From contig NZ_JBELOI010000009.1 in assembly GCF_040276065.1 (NCBI RefSeq), positions 62,001 to 126,000 on the forward strand: a stretch of DNA of 64,000 nt, written 5' to 3'. This DNA is from Castellaniella sp040276065. GTDB taxonomy: Bacteria > Pseudomonadota > Gammaproteobacteria > Burkholderiales > Burkholderiaceae_B. A program made the translations under genes and the position numbers. The notes beneath the pieces were generated by a model that worked only from the letters and a program-made list of their open reading frames with translations, ran no database searches and was not told where the DNA came from. Shown here piece after piece: positions 35,920 to 43,413 of this stretch (position 1 is its first letter; each line of letters begins with the position of its first letter).

Positions 35920-36567
35920 ATGACCACCCGCATCAAGATCGATTTCGTCTCCGACGTGTCTTGTCCCTGGTGCGCGGTGGGCTTGAGCTCGCTGGAACAG
36001 GCATTGTCCAGGGTCGAGGGCGAAATCGAGGCGGAACTTCATTTCCAGCCCTTTGAGCTGAACCCGGACATGCCGCCCGAAGGGCAGGATACCGTTGAGC
36101 GTCTCTCGCGCAAGTACGGCATGACGCCAGAACAGGTGCGGCACAACGGCGAGCTCATCACTGAGCGGGGCCGCGAGGTCGGCTTCACCTTCAACATGGA
36201 CAAGCGCACACATACGTACAACACCTTCGATGCGCACCGACTGCTGCATTGGGCCGGCCTGGAAGGTCATCAATTGGCCTTGAAGCATGCACTGTTGAAG
36301 GCGTATTTCACCGATGGCGAAAATCCCAGCGATCACGAGACTCTGACCAGGCTGTGCCGCGAGTCAGGGCTGAACCAAGATCGCGCGCGAGAGATTCTGG
36401 ACTCCGACGAGTACTCGGCCGAAGTACGAGCCCGCGAACGTTTTTACACCCAGCAGGGTATCGATTCCGTCCCTTCCATCATCCTGAATGACCGGCATCT
36501 GATCCAGGGTGGCCAGGCCCCCGAGACATTTGAGCAGGCGTTGCGACAGGTCGCTGGCGCTGAGTGA
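35920..36567 (+). CDS. DsbA-family thiol oxidoreductase, FrnE-like
   Basis: 215 residues, no signal peptide, so cytoplasmic. The thioredoxin-fold start DFVSDVSCPWCAVGL has the CPWC redox motif, followed by the helical insertion of the DsbA/FrnE family (TFDAHRLLHWAGLEGHQLAL) and the cis-Pro loop (SVPSIILNDR). FrnE-type proteins act on disulfides in oxidative stress. It starts 51 bases after the AbiTii gene. A role in the element is unclear; it may simply be a captured stress gene. Confidence 0.88.
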   Translation: MTTRIKIDFVSDVSCPWCAVGLSSLEQALSRVEGEIEAELHFQPFELNPDMPPEGQDTVERLSRKYGMTPEQVRHNGELITERGREVGFTFNMDKRTHTYNTFDAHRLLHWAGLEGHQLALKHALLKAYFTDGENPSDHETLTRLCRESGLNQDRAREILDSDEYSAEVRARERFYTQQGIDSVPSIILNDRHLIQGGQAPETFEQALRQVAGAE

Positions 36568-36581
36568 TTCAACCCAAACCT

Positions 36582-36776
36582 CTAGTCTGCCGGGGGAGCT
36601 CGCCTGTCTCGCCGCCGCTTGACCCACTGCGCGGTAAGGTTGGCGCTACTCCGACGGAGCCGGCCACCTCTCATCTTCGAGGCGGGCGCGCTTGGCCTAC
36701 CCGTGGGACGCATCGCGACCCAGAAGGCAGCGTAAGCCAGCAGCGCGAGGAAAGCATTCAAAATTAGGAATCCCAT
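36582..36776 (-). CDS. Small protein with one membrane segment and a basic tail
   Basis: 64 residues from the ATG at 36776: a hydrophobic helix (MGFLILNAFLALLAYAAFWV) then an Arg/Lys-rich tail (RRSSANLTAQWVKRRRDRR). Topology suggests an inner-membrane peptide with a cytoplasmic basic end. The frame is open upstream through a run of nine C (G on the coding strand) at 36826-36834, so a longer form is possible. No family recognised. Confidence 0.45.
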   Translation of the reverse strand: MGFLILNAFLALLAYAAFWVAMRPTGRPSAPASKMRGGRLRRSSANLTAQWVKRRRDRRAPPAD

Positions 36777-36850
36777 AGCACTGTTCCTCTCGATTGGCCC
36801 ACCTGCTACCAACATACACGGCCGGCCCCCCCCCGACAGCGAAATGCACT

Positions 36851-37147
36851 TCAGAGCCCATCCCATCCATCAACGCGAGGAAGCCCGTCCGGCATTTCTG
36901 CCAACAAGGCAGCCAGTTGGTAGCGCGGGCGAGGCTGAACCTCAATGTCGGCTGCACCAACCTGGGAAGCCACATCCGGATAAGAAAGCGCCTCCGTCAC
37001 GTTGCTGGCAGTCTTCTCGCAGATTAGCTGAATCGCCCGCAACGCCCCATCAGCTTGGCCAGGGGCCGCAGAGAGCCCGATCTCAGCCTGCGAGGCGATT
37101 GCCCGCAATGCGGACGCATACTCATCAGTAGCTATTAGGGGCACCAT
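36851..37147 (-). CDS. 98-residue protein, paralogue of the 38995-39228 product
   Basis: Helical protein of unknown function. Its first 60 residues align with the product of 38995-39228: both have PL(I/L)..DEY..ALRA, then GL.A, LRAIQ..CEK and a variable C-terminal part. The ATG at 37147 overlaps the previous stop by one base (TGATG), so it is coupled to the upstream gene. Two paralogues in one element suggest an element-specific function. Confidence 0.6.
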   Translation of the reverse strand: MVPLIATDEYASALRAIASQAEIGLSAAPGQADGALRAIQLICEKTASNVTEALSYPDVASQVGAADIEVQPRPRYQLAALLAEMPDGLPRVDGWDGL

Positions 37148-37506
37148 CAATCACTCCCCCCTTCAGGCTGCTCCAGCAACCCGATCAACCGCTTCATGAT
37201 CCACTCTTGCTCGTCTGGAGTGAAATCCCACGCGTGACTTCTGACCTTCTCCTTGATGCCGTCCCGGATCCGCTGCAGATTAAACGCCCTCGTCCAATCT
37301 GGATTTTCCAGCTCCTTCCGCTGGGCATACCCGACCAGCTGCTGCGCGAGGTCGAGCGCGTTTTCATACGCCTGTTGGTGCTCCTCGTCCGGCACAAGCG
37401 CAGAGTAGCTCCCGTCCTCCAGCTTCCGCGCTGCAAACTTTGGGGCGGCCCCGCCCAAACCGCTCGCCATTGTCCTGCGGGGAAAATCTGCTGGCGGTGC
37501 TGGCAT
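37147..37506 (-). CDS. Hypothetical 119-residue protein
   Basis: The start at 37506 (MPAPPADF) is chosen because AGGAG lies 8 bases upstream; the frame is open further up. The protein is soluble and charged, ending in a helical, Trp-containing region (NPDWTRAFNLQRIRDGIKEK, WDFTPDEQEWIMKRLIGLL). No family recognised. It is coupled to the 98-residue gene downstream and follows the 352-aa gene on the same strand, so the three may form one operon. Confidence 0.6.
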   Translation of the reverse strand: MPAPPADFPRRTMASGLGGAAPKFAARKLEDGSYSALVPDEEHQQAYENALDLAQQLVGYAQRKELENPDWTRAFNLQRIRDGIKEKVRSHAWDFTPDEQEWIMKRLIGLLEQPEGGSD

Positions 37507-37576
37507 GGTCGTGCTCCTCGTGTGCATGAGCGCGTACAGTAGACGATCGCAAGGGTCGGCGAAATCCGGGGTTGTC

Positions 37577-37607
37577 CTCGTGTAGTTCAATACGCCAAAT
37601 TGTCAAC
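37577..37607 (+). repeat. Short interspersed repeat, copy A
   Basis: CTCGTGTAGTTCAATA followed about 5 bases later by AATTGTCAAC. A second copy lies at 47210-47241 with the same two blocks and a diverged middle. Both are in non-coding DNA inside the element. Confidence 0.5.
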
Positions 37608-37648
37608 AAGCAGAGCCGCCCAGCGCCCGAATGGAAGGGTGCGGTGCA

Positions 37649-38707
37649 TCACGCCACAGCGGTCGCGTGGCATGACCGCGCAGCTGTGAGCAACTCCAAC
37701 GCGACACCCAATCTACCGTCCACGGTCCACCGGCGAAACGCGAATTTGGCGGCACTGAGCAGCTTTCGATCTGTGGTGACTCTATTCCAGGGGGTTCCAC
37801 TTGAAATCTTGAACAACACCAGATCAAGTATCCGACGACACGAGTGCCTGCCTGACTGTCTGCCACGCGGATCTTCAGCGAAAAAACCAGGCTCAAGCTG
37901 CTCCCACTCCACATCCGATACCTCATATCTGCCATCCGGCCTTACCGGAATAGTTAGCCCCTTCACAGAAGCTACTTCCTTCCGACCAAGATCCACGCCC
38001 GCGTGAAAAAGGTACCGCTCCTGCGCCCCTGTGAGGCTATCCTCGGCTGGAACGATCACTTGGCTCAATGCCGCCCGAGTGACGAAGATATCCCCTCCTC
38101 GGCGTACGCCATGCAGAACAACCCTGGTTTGCCCTACCGACAAGTTCATCCCCAGAGTTCCTTCCAGGGCATTACGGTACACGCTCCAAGCCATCTTCCT
38201 TGCGGAGAGCGAGAGCTGGCACCACAGAATCGCTCGTTCCCAGTGAATATTGCGATGCGGGCCGAGGTACCTGGCTTGACCGGGCACGTGGTCCAAAACA
38301 ACTGTGGGAGGATCCTGGCCATAATCCACGAAGGAGAGCATATCCAGGCTGGCAGGCCGGAAGATTGCAGGCAACACACAATAGTGCGGTTTGAAGAACG
38401 CCCGCATGAGAGCCAGCGCCGGAACGTGGGCGGTCAATGTCGGGCTCACATCGAAGGTGAAAACCTGGTGTCGGGACTCCGAAGAGATCTTCGCAAAACC
38501 CAGTCCAGCCAGATAAGCCTCGGGCGGCTCCACGCGCCATGACGCGAAATCTCCCTCGTAAACGTACCTCCCCACTTTCGCAGGTTTCGGTACGCCCCAT
38601 TGGGTAGCTTGCTCGATCGGGATGACGCGGCGCACACCCGAATCAGTCACGATCTCGATCTCTCGGGGGCTCTCTGCGGTGGCTCCCAACGCCCAGGTCT
38701 GTTCCAT
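37649..38707 (-). CDS. 352-aa protein of unknown function with IS5-type (DUF4096-like) C-terminus
   Basis: The first 230 residues match no family I recognise; they are rich in aromatic and basic residues (YVYEGDFASWRVEPPEAYLA, ALMRAFFKPHYCVLPAIFRP, RNIHWERAILWCQLSLSARK). From about 275 to 335 the pattern DVEWEQLEPGF ... RGRQSGRHSCRRILDLVLFK ... GTPWNRV ... FRRWTVDGR resembles the N-terminal DNA-binding domain of IS5-family transposases (W..L.P, R..L..ILF.L..G.PW, RRW...G). The DDE catalytic domain is absent. Its upstream region has the same palindromic operator as tnsA, so it is probably expressed together with transposition genes. It could be a targeting, cleavage or regulatory factor. Confidence 0.65.
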   Translation of the reverse strand: MEQTWALGATAESPREIEIVTDSGVRRVIPIEQATQWGVPKPAKVGRYVYEGDFASWRVEPPEAYLAGLGFAKISSESRHQVFTFDVSPTLTAHVPALALMRAFFKPHYCVLPAIFRPASLDMLSFVDYGQDPPTVVLDHVPGQARYLGPHRNIHWERAILWCQLSLSARKMAWSVYRNALEGTLGMNLSVGQTRVVLHGVRRGGDIFVTRAALSQVIVPAEDSLTGAQERYLFHAGVDLGRKEVASVKGLTIPVRPDGRYEVSDVEWEQLEPGFFAEDPRGRQSGRHSCRRILDLVLFKISSGTPWNRVTTDRKLLSAAKFAFRRWTVDGRLGVALELLTAARSCHATAVA

Positions 38708-38831
38708 GATTTCGCTCTCCAGTAGTGGCTGGAGAGGTATAGGGAGAACAGTGTGGTGGCGCGGAGCATTTTCGTGAAAACCGCTTGCCAGCGGCCTCGC
38801 AGCCCGTGCCAGGGGAAGGCACGGGAACGCA

Positions 38832-38855
38832 GCCTTTCATTTTCGAAAGGTTTTT
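38832..38855. promoter_or_regulatory. Palindromic operator, copy upstream of the 352-aa gene
   Basis: The core CCTTTCATTTTCGAAAGG (38833-38850) has perfect 6-bp arms CCTTTC/GAAAGG around a 6-base centre. The 24 bases 38832-38855 are identical, in inverted orientation, to 46497-46520 upstream of tnsA. It lies about 125 bases before the 352-aa start codon. Confidence 0.75.
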
Positions 38856-38994
38856 GAGAAGATCTTCAGTCAGGGCGACCGGTGCAGTTCGTGAGACGGG
38901 CTCCAAGGAAATCACGCGCATGCCCGCTCTTCCTCTGGCTCGGGCCCAGAGAGCACCCCCACGCGATGAGCACACCCACCGCGATCAGCTCACA

Positions 38995-39228
38995 TCACCC
39001 CCCGGCCTGGCGCCTCAAACCACCCTCAATCGCGCACGCCTGCTGCACCGCCTCCGGGTGAGCCAGCACGTCCTCCACAGTGGAAACCGCCTTCTCGCAG
39101 ACCACCTGAATCGCACGCAGCGATGCTTCGGCATGGCCGGAGGAACCTGCAGCGAGACCCAGCTGTGCGTGGATGGAGACAGCGCGCAGTGCCGCTTCAT
39201 ATTCATCGAGAGCAACGAGCAGGGGCAT
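38995..39228 (-). CDS. 77-residue protein, paralogue of the 36851-37147 product
   Basis: Helical protein beginning MPLLVALDEYEAALRAV, with ASLRAIQVVCEKAVSTVEDV in the middle, clearly homologous to the 98-residue protein at 36851-37147 but shorter at the C-terminus. It stands alone on the minus strand, 287 bases upstream of the 352-aa gene. Function unknown; the repeated D-E-Y and C-E-K signatures could support a profile search. Confidence 0.6.
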   Translation of the reverse strand: MPLLVALDEYEAALRAVSIHAQLGLAAGSSGHAEASLRAIQVVCEKAVSTVEDVLAHPEAVQQACAIEGGLRRQAGG

Positions 39229-39389
39229 AGAGGCGTTTCACGGTAGTTGGATGGGCCTCAGTATGCCCGGGCCGCGCAGTGCACACCACGTGGGGTGGGA
39301 CAAAAATGCGTCACGAGAAGAAGTAAATGCAGCTCGGTCAGGGCTAGGCTCTATACAAAAACAGACCCTTTTCCAGGACCGAACTAACA

Positions 39390-40532
39390 ATGCAAACACG
39401 TCGCCCCGTTACTTCCCGCATCGCCGCAAGTGCACTCGCCTGCGCAGGAGCCCTCTGCGCGCTGAGCGCACAAACTGCGGAGCTTTCCTACTTTGCGGTT
39501 GTACCCGTTTCCGGGGTGGGCACTGTCGGGCAGCTTCGCCCGGTGAAGATGGCACTCGCTGGAGCCACGCCTCCGGCCGCCACGATCGGGGTGCCCTACG
39601 AATTCAACCTAGGGGCACTCCTCTCGCTGGATGGCCCAGAGGGCACGACGCCCGACAAGGTGAGCTGGAGCGTCGTTTCAGGAGAGTTGCCGGCAGGGCT
39701 GGGGCTCACGGCGGACAGAATTTCCGGCGTGCCCTTGGAGGTGGCTGCGCCCGGTATGGTGACCTTCCGCGCAGAGTATCAGGGCGGCTACCGGGACGTG
39801 GGGGCGATCCAGGGGTATGAGTTCGAGGTACACCCCGCAGGAATTGCCGACTTCGGTGGCTATCGCGCTTGGGCGGATGGCACGTTTGCACAGAGCTGCA
39901 ACGAATACCGAATGCCGAAGGACGGAGCACATGCCTACGAAGGTGCCACTGGAGACGGCGTGTATCGGCTCGCCCCCAATGGACTCACGCCTTTTGATGC
40001 TCGCTGTGACATGACCACAGACGGAGGCGGCTGGACGGTGTTTCAGCGCCGTGTCACCCAAGCACTCGACTTCTACCGCGGCCACAACGAATACGTGGCT
40101 GGCTTCGGAAGTCCCACAAACGAATACTGGCTGGGACTGGAACGTGTGCGCGCGATGACGGCCAGCGCCAAGGTGCTGCGGATCGATATGGCCAACAAAG
40201 TCGGGGAAAGCAGGTACGCAGCCTATTCGAGCTTCTCATTGGGAGTTGCCCCAGACTACGTTCTCAACGTCCGGGGCTTTTCAGGATCGGCCGATGACGG
40301 ATTGAGCTACCACAATGGCATGGGTTTCACTACGTACGACTACGATGTGGACGCACGGTCGGATAACTGCGCGACTCTAGTTCATGGCGCATGGTGGTAC
40401 AACAAATGCTACCAATCCAACCTCAACGGCTCCTACGTCCCCTACGGCAGCCTGGCTTACGGGATCGCTTGGGGAGCTTGGACAGGCCTCAATGATGCAT
40501 CGCTCCAAAAAACGGAGATGAAGTTCAGATAA
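39390..40532 (+). CDS. Secreted protein with Ig-like and fibrinogen-related domains (copy 1)
   Basis: 380 residues. A Sec signal peptide (about 1-30, ...ALCALSAQTA) is followed by an Ig-like domain (about 45-145; VPYEFNLGALLSLDGPEG, WSVVSGELPAGLGL) and a fibrinogen-related domain from about 150. The latter shows YRAWADGTFAQSCNEYR, CDMTTDGGGWTVFQRR, a calcium-site-like YDYDVDARSDNCA and the hallmark GAWWYNKCYQSNLNGSY. Such domains bind sugars or acetylated groups in animals and are uncommon in bacteria. A second copy is at 49526-50734. The gene converges on tniQ. Likely a cell-surface or released binding protein; the ligand is unknown. Confidence 0.88.
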   Translation: MQTRRPVTSRIAASALACAGALCALSAQTAELSYFAVVPVSGVGTVGQLRPVKMALAGATPPAATIGVPYEFNLGALLSLDGPEGTTPDKVSWSVVSGELPAGLGLTADRISGVPLEVAAPGMVTFRAEYQGGYRDVGAIQGYEFEVHPAGIADFGGYRAWADGTFAQSCNEYRMPKDGAHAYEGATGDGVYRLAPNGLTPFDARCDMTTDGGGWTVFQRRVTQALDFYRGHNEYVAGFGSPTNEYWLGLERVRAMTASAKVLRIDMANKVGESRYAAYSSFSLGVAPDYVLNVRGFSGSADDGLSYHNGMGFTTYDYDVDARSDNCATLVHGAWWYNKCYQSNLNGSYVPYGSLAYGIAWGAWTGLNDASLQKTEMKFR

Positions 40533-40572
40533 CCAATGCTGGATGTAGCGTAACCACCACACAGCCCACAAA

Positions 40573-41754
40573 TCATCCAGTCGAACTCTTCCGCACATGC
40601 CTGCGCTTCTTTGGGCGCCCGCCCGTTTTGTGCCACGACAGCTCAGATGCTCTGAAGTCTTTCATCCAGGCCACAAGACGGGGCATGTGCTTTTGCAGCC
40701 CCCACAGAGAATTACGGGTTCCCAACCTCTCAGAGAGATCGCGCAGCCTCACCCTGCCGCCAACCGCCTCACACTCGGCCCGTAGCTCCTCGAGCCGGCG
40801 CAACACTTCATCCTCCCGGGAGGCCCAGTCGTAGGGCCGATGCGGCCGCGAGAACAGGTCCGGCACCGGCTTTGACGCTGCAACAACGCCTTCAAGAAAA
40901 ACATTGAAAAGGACATGCCGCAGCGGCGAAAAGCTGCGATCTCCATTGCGAATTATCTTCGTCGGCCAACGCTGCGCGCGACCTAAAGGATCAAAATCCA
41001 ATCCGAGCGACCCCAGGAACTGCCCGCCGTAAAATGCCCGGAGATCCGCAGCAATCAGGCCGCCAGCCAGCATTTTCGGGTCGTACCCAAAGCCCAGCTC
41101 AGCAGCACGCTCACGGTAATAAACCTTCCACTCTCGATTGGGGAGTTTGCCAGCGAGCGCCCGATACGAGAAACGTGCAATGCGCGTGCCGATGCGTTTG
41201 GACACCAGTACCGGCATCTCCCGCGAACTCACTACCTCATTGGGTAGCACCATTCTGCGGGGCTGAGAGACGCGCAGATCACTCACAAGCAGGGGCTTAT
41301 CATGCCGCAAGCAAATAGCCACCCCCGGCAGCTGATGCACCCGGTGCCAGTAGGCCGCCCCATACTGAGCGGTGTCCACCAAGATGCAGCCCTGGCAGAA
41401 CTGCAGGAAGGGTGCGAACCTTGTGGAGCTCTGGGCAAGAGCTGCCGGCGAAGAACCTCCCGACACATCAGCCAAAAGCCGGCGCAGAGCTTGCTCCCGC
41501 ATGTCGGCAGACATGAAGGAAACCGCATAAGGCAGGAGCGTGTGCCCGAACAGAAGCTCCTTGAGGCTCATCCCAAAAGCGTGGGCAATACCGTGCTCGC
41601 GCGTCATGAGCACGGGCATCGTGCCCCTCCCCCCAAACAGCATTGTCATGACTCGAGCATTGGGCAGCCCCAGATCGCGAACAGCTCGCACCAGCATGCT
41701 GCCCAGCAGTTCATCCGGAAAGGGCTTTAGCAGATGCATTTTCAGCAGATGCAT
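40573..41754 (-). CDS. tniQ: TniQ/TnsD-family target-selection protein
   Basis: 393 residues. The N-terminal TniQ domain (FPDELLGSMLVRAVRDLGLP) is followed by a zinc-binding segment (FCQGC ... YWHRVHQLPGVAICLRHDKPL) typical of TniQ/TnsD, then a helical C-terminal region with basic end (GGRPKKRRHVRKSS). It bridges the target DNA and TnsC. It is shorter than Tn7 TnsD (508 residues). The first five codons are tandemly duplicated (MHLLKMHLLK), leaving two possible starts 15 bases apart. It starts 6 bases after the tnsC stop. Confidence 0.9.
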   Translation of the reverse strand: MHLLKMHLLKPFPDELLGSMLVRAVRDLGLPNARVMTMLFGGRGTMPVLMTREHGIAHAFGMSLKELLFGHTLLPYAVSFMSADMREQALRRLLADVSGGSSPAALAQSSTRFAPFLQFCQGCILVDTAQYGAAYWHRVHQLPGVAICLRHDKPLLVSDLRVSQPRRMVLPNEVVSSREMPVLVSKRIGTRIARFSYRALAGKLPNREWKVYYRERAAELGFGYDPKMLAGGLIAADLRAFYGGQFLGSLGLDFDPLGRAQRWPTKIIRNGDRSFSPLRHVLFNVFLEGVVAASKPVPDLFSRPHRPYDWASREDEVLRRLEELRAECEAVGGRVRLRDLSERLGTRNSLWGLQKHMPRLVAWMKDFRASELSWHKTGGRPKKRRHVRKSSTG

Positions 41755-41760
41755 CGCCAG

Positions 41761-43395
41761 CTACAGTGGCAAAATTGCCTCCAATTCCGGGGCCATGCCA
41801 AATTCAGTGAGCTTCTGAAGCACGGGGACGCCCTCCGCCTGAGCATGCGCAATCGCTCGCCGGTAATCCAGCGGTCGTCCGTCGTATCGATCAGCAAGTT
41901 CCGGAGGCTGAACCCGTCCACTCTTTCTCTTGGCCCGGGCAGGCTTCGGTGTGGTGAGCTGCGCCACCGCCTTTTGCACACCCTGGGCAAGCGACGCTTC
42001 GGGGTTCGCTTCGGCCACATCCGTTGCAACGTCAAGCGCCTGGTCGGCATCGAAGCCCATGGCAGTGAGCCCCCCGGCAAGGCGTGGCGTGAACGTCGCA
42101 TCTGCTGCCTTTACTGTAAACAGAGGGGACGCCATCATCGCGAGCTTTCGCTTCGCCTTGCCCAGGTGCTGGGCAAGATTCACCGGGGCAATATCGTCAT
42201 AGGCGCACAGGGCCTCCACATCTCCATTCCTCAGTGCGCTCACCATGGGGTGCATGAGCTGGAACTCTTCATCGAAGACCTGGCCCAGAAGCTCCGGAGT
42301 AAGCCGCTCAGAGCCATCCATCATGGCCCGTGCCTGTGCGGAGGCAAAAAGCTTTATTGCGAGGTCAATCACGCCTTGACTTGCGTCGTACATCACATGG
42401 GCCAGATGCGGATCAAGCGGCACCGGGTTTCGCACCCACTGGAACCTCCACAGCGCGTCCAGGAACGCGTCCCACTCAGTACGCAGGCCGGCGTTACCCG
42501 GGTGAAGTCGATCCCACACAGAAAGACCATGGCCGCTGCTGCGCCGGGCCTGGCGAAAATCCGCATCGAGAACCTTGGCTGCCTTGTTGGTTCCGATGAA
42601 GAGAATCGGCACCCGGAGGTCGTTGCATGCCGAGACGAGCTCTGTCATGACCGTCTGGCCGCCCTTTTTGGCATTGGCCAGGTTCTGCACCTCATCGCAT
42701 ATGAGGAGCCCCACGCAATGCAGATGCATCACCCGGGCAACACCGCGCATCAGGGTATCTGCCCCAGATCTTCCGTTACGCGCGTACTGATCGAAATAGC
42801 CTGCCTCAGGAATAAGCTGGTCGACCTGGTGCAGAACTCCGTTGGCCAACCCCTTGATAGAGGAGCCATCCGAGGGCATCTCCACATGAAGAAACGGTAT
42901 CTGATAAAGATTGGACTGCGGGTGGTAAATGACCCTCGGCAGATGCGCACACCATCGCTGCACGGCGGTGGTCTTTCCCATGCCAGAGATGCCGACCAGC
43001 GCCGTGGAGAGCTGGGGCGTACGGGTGTCGGTGCTCTGGGCGAAGGTGCGCCCGGCCATCTGGTTTGCGTAGATCTTTTGCGAGATCGCTGTGTGTTCCG
43101 GTGTCCGCGGCGCTCGCCCGACGTACCCCGCACGCATCATCGAATCAAGGCAGCGGGCAAGCTCGACGTGGCTGCGCAAGGGCACCATGAAGTTTTGCAA
43201 CGTCTCTAGCATGGTGATCCGCTCATGCGTCTCCCACTCGCGCTGCTCTGGCTTGAAATCCGGAGACAGGCTCAGCGCTTTGATGAGCTCAGCATCGCTC
43301 ATGGAAGGCGGCAGGGCTTCGATCAGCGGGTTGCCGACGAATTGCGGCAGGCGCTGTGAGGTGTATTGCGCCTCTACGGCATAGGTATTTTGCAT
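41761..43395 (-). CDS. tnsC: Transposition ATPase TnsC
   Basis: AAA+ regulator that joins target selector and transposase. 544 residues, close to Tn7 TnsC (555). Walker A GISGMGKTT (135-143), Walker B VGLLICDE (228-235) and a sensor-1-like LFIGTN are intact. The N-terminal extension (1-120) and basic C-terminus (KPARAKRKSGR) would contact TnsA/TnsB. GGGGA precedes the ATG, 18 bases after the tnsB stop. Confidence 0.93.
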   Translation of the reverse strand: MQNTYAVEAQYTSQRLPQFVGNPLIEALPPSMSDAELIKALSLSPDFKPEQREWETHERITMLETLQNFMVPLRSHVELARCLDSMMRAGYVGRAPRTPEHTAISQKIYANQMAGRTFAQSTDTRTPQLSTALVGISGMGKTTAVQRWCAHLPRVIYHPQSNLYQIPFLHVEMPSDGSSIKGLANGVLHQVDQLIPEAGYFDQYARNGRSGADTLMRGVARVMHLHCVGLLICDEVQNLANAKKGGQTVMTELVSACNDLRVPILFIGTNKAAKVLDADFRQARRSSGHGLSVWDRLHPGNAGLRTEWDAFLDALWRFQWVRNPVPLDPHLAHVMYDASQGVIDLAIKLFASAQARAMMDGSERLTPELLGQVFDEEFQLMHPMVSALRNGDVEALCAYDDIAPVNLAQHLGKAKRKLAMMASPLFTVKAADATFTPRLAGGLTAMGFDADQALDVATDVAEANPEASLAQGVQKAVAQLTTPKPARAKRKSGRVQPPELADRYDGRPLDYRRAIAHAQAEGVPVLQKLTEFGMAPELEAILPL

Positions 43396-43413
43396 GAAGT
43401 AGTCCCCAGTTGA

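Noticed and set aside
41734..43209. Long open frame antisense to tnsC
   Set aside because: It lies fully opposite an intact AAA+ gene with Walker motifs, and its translation is low-complexity and without family features.
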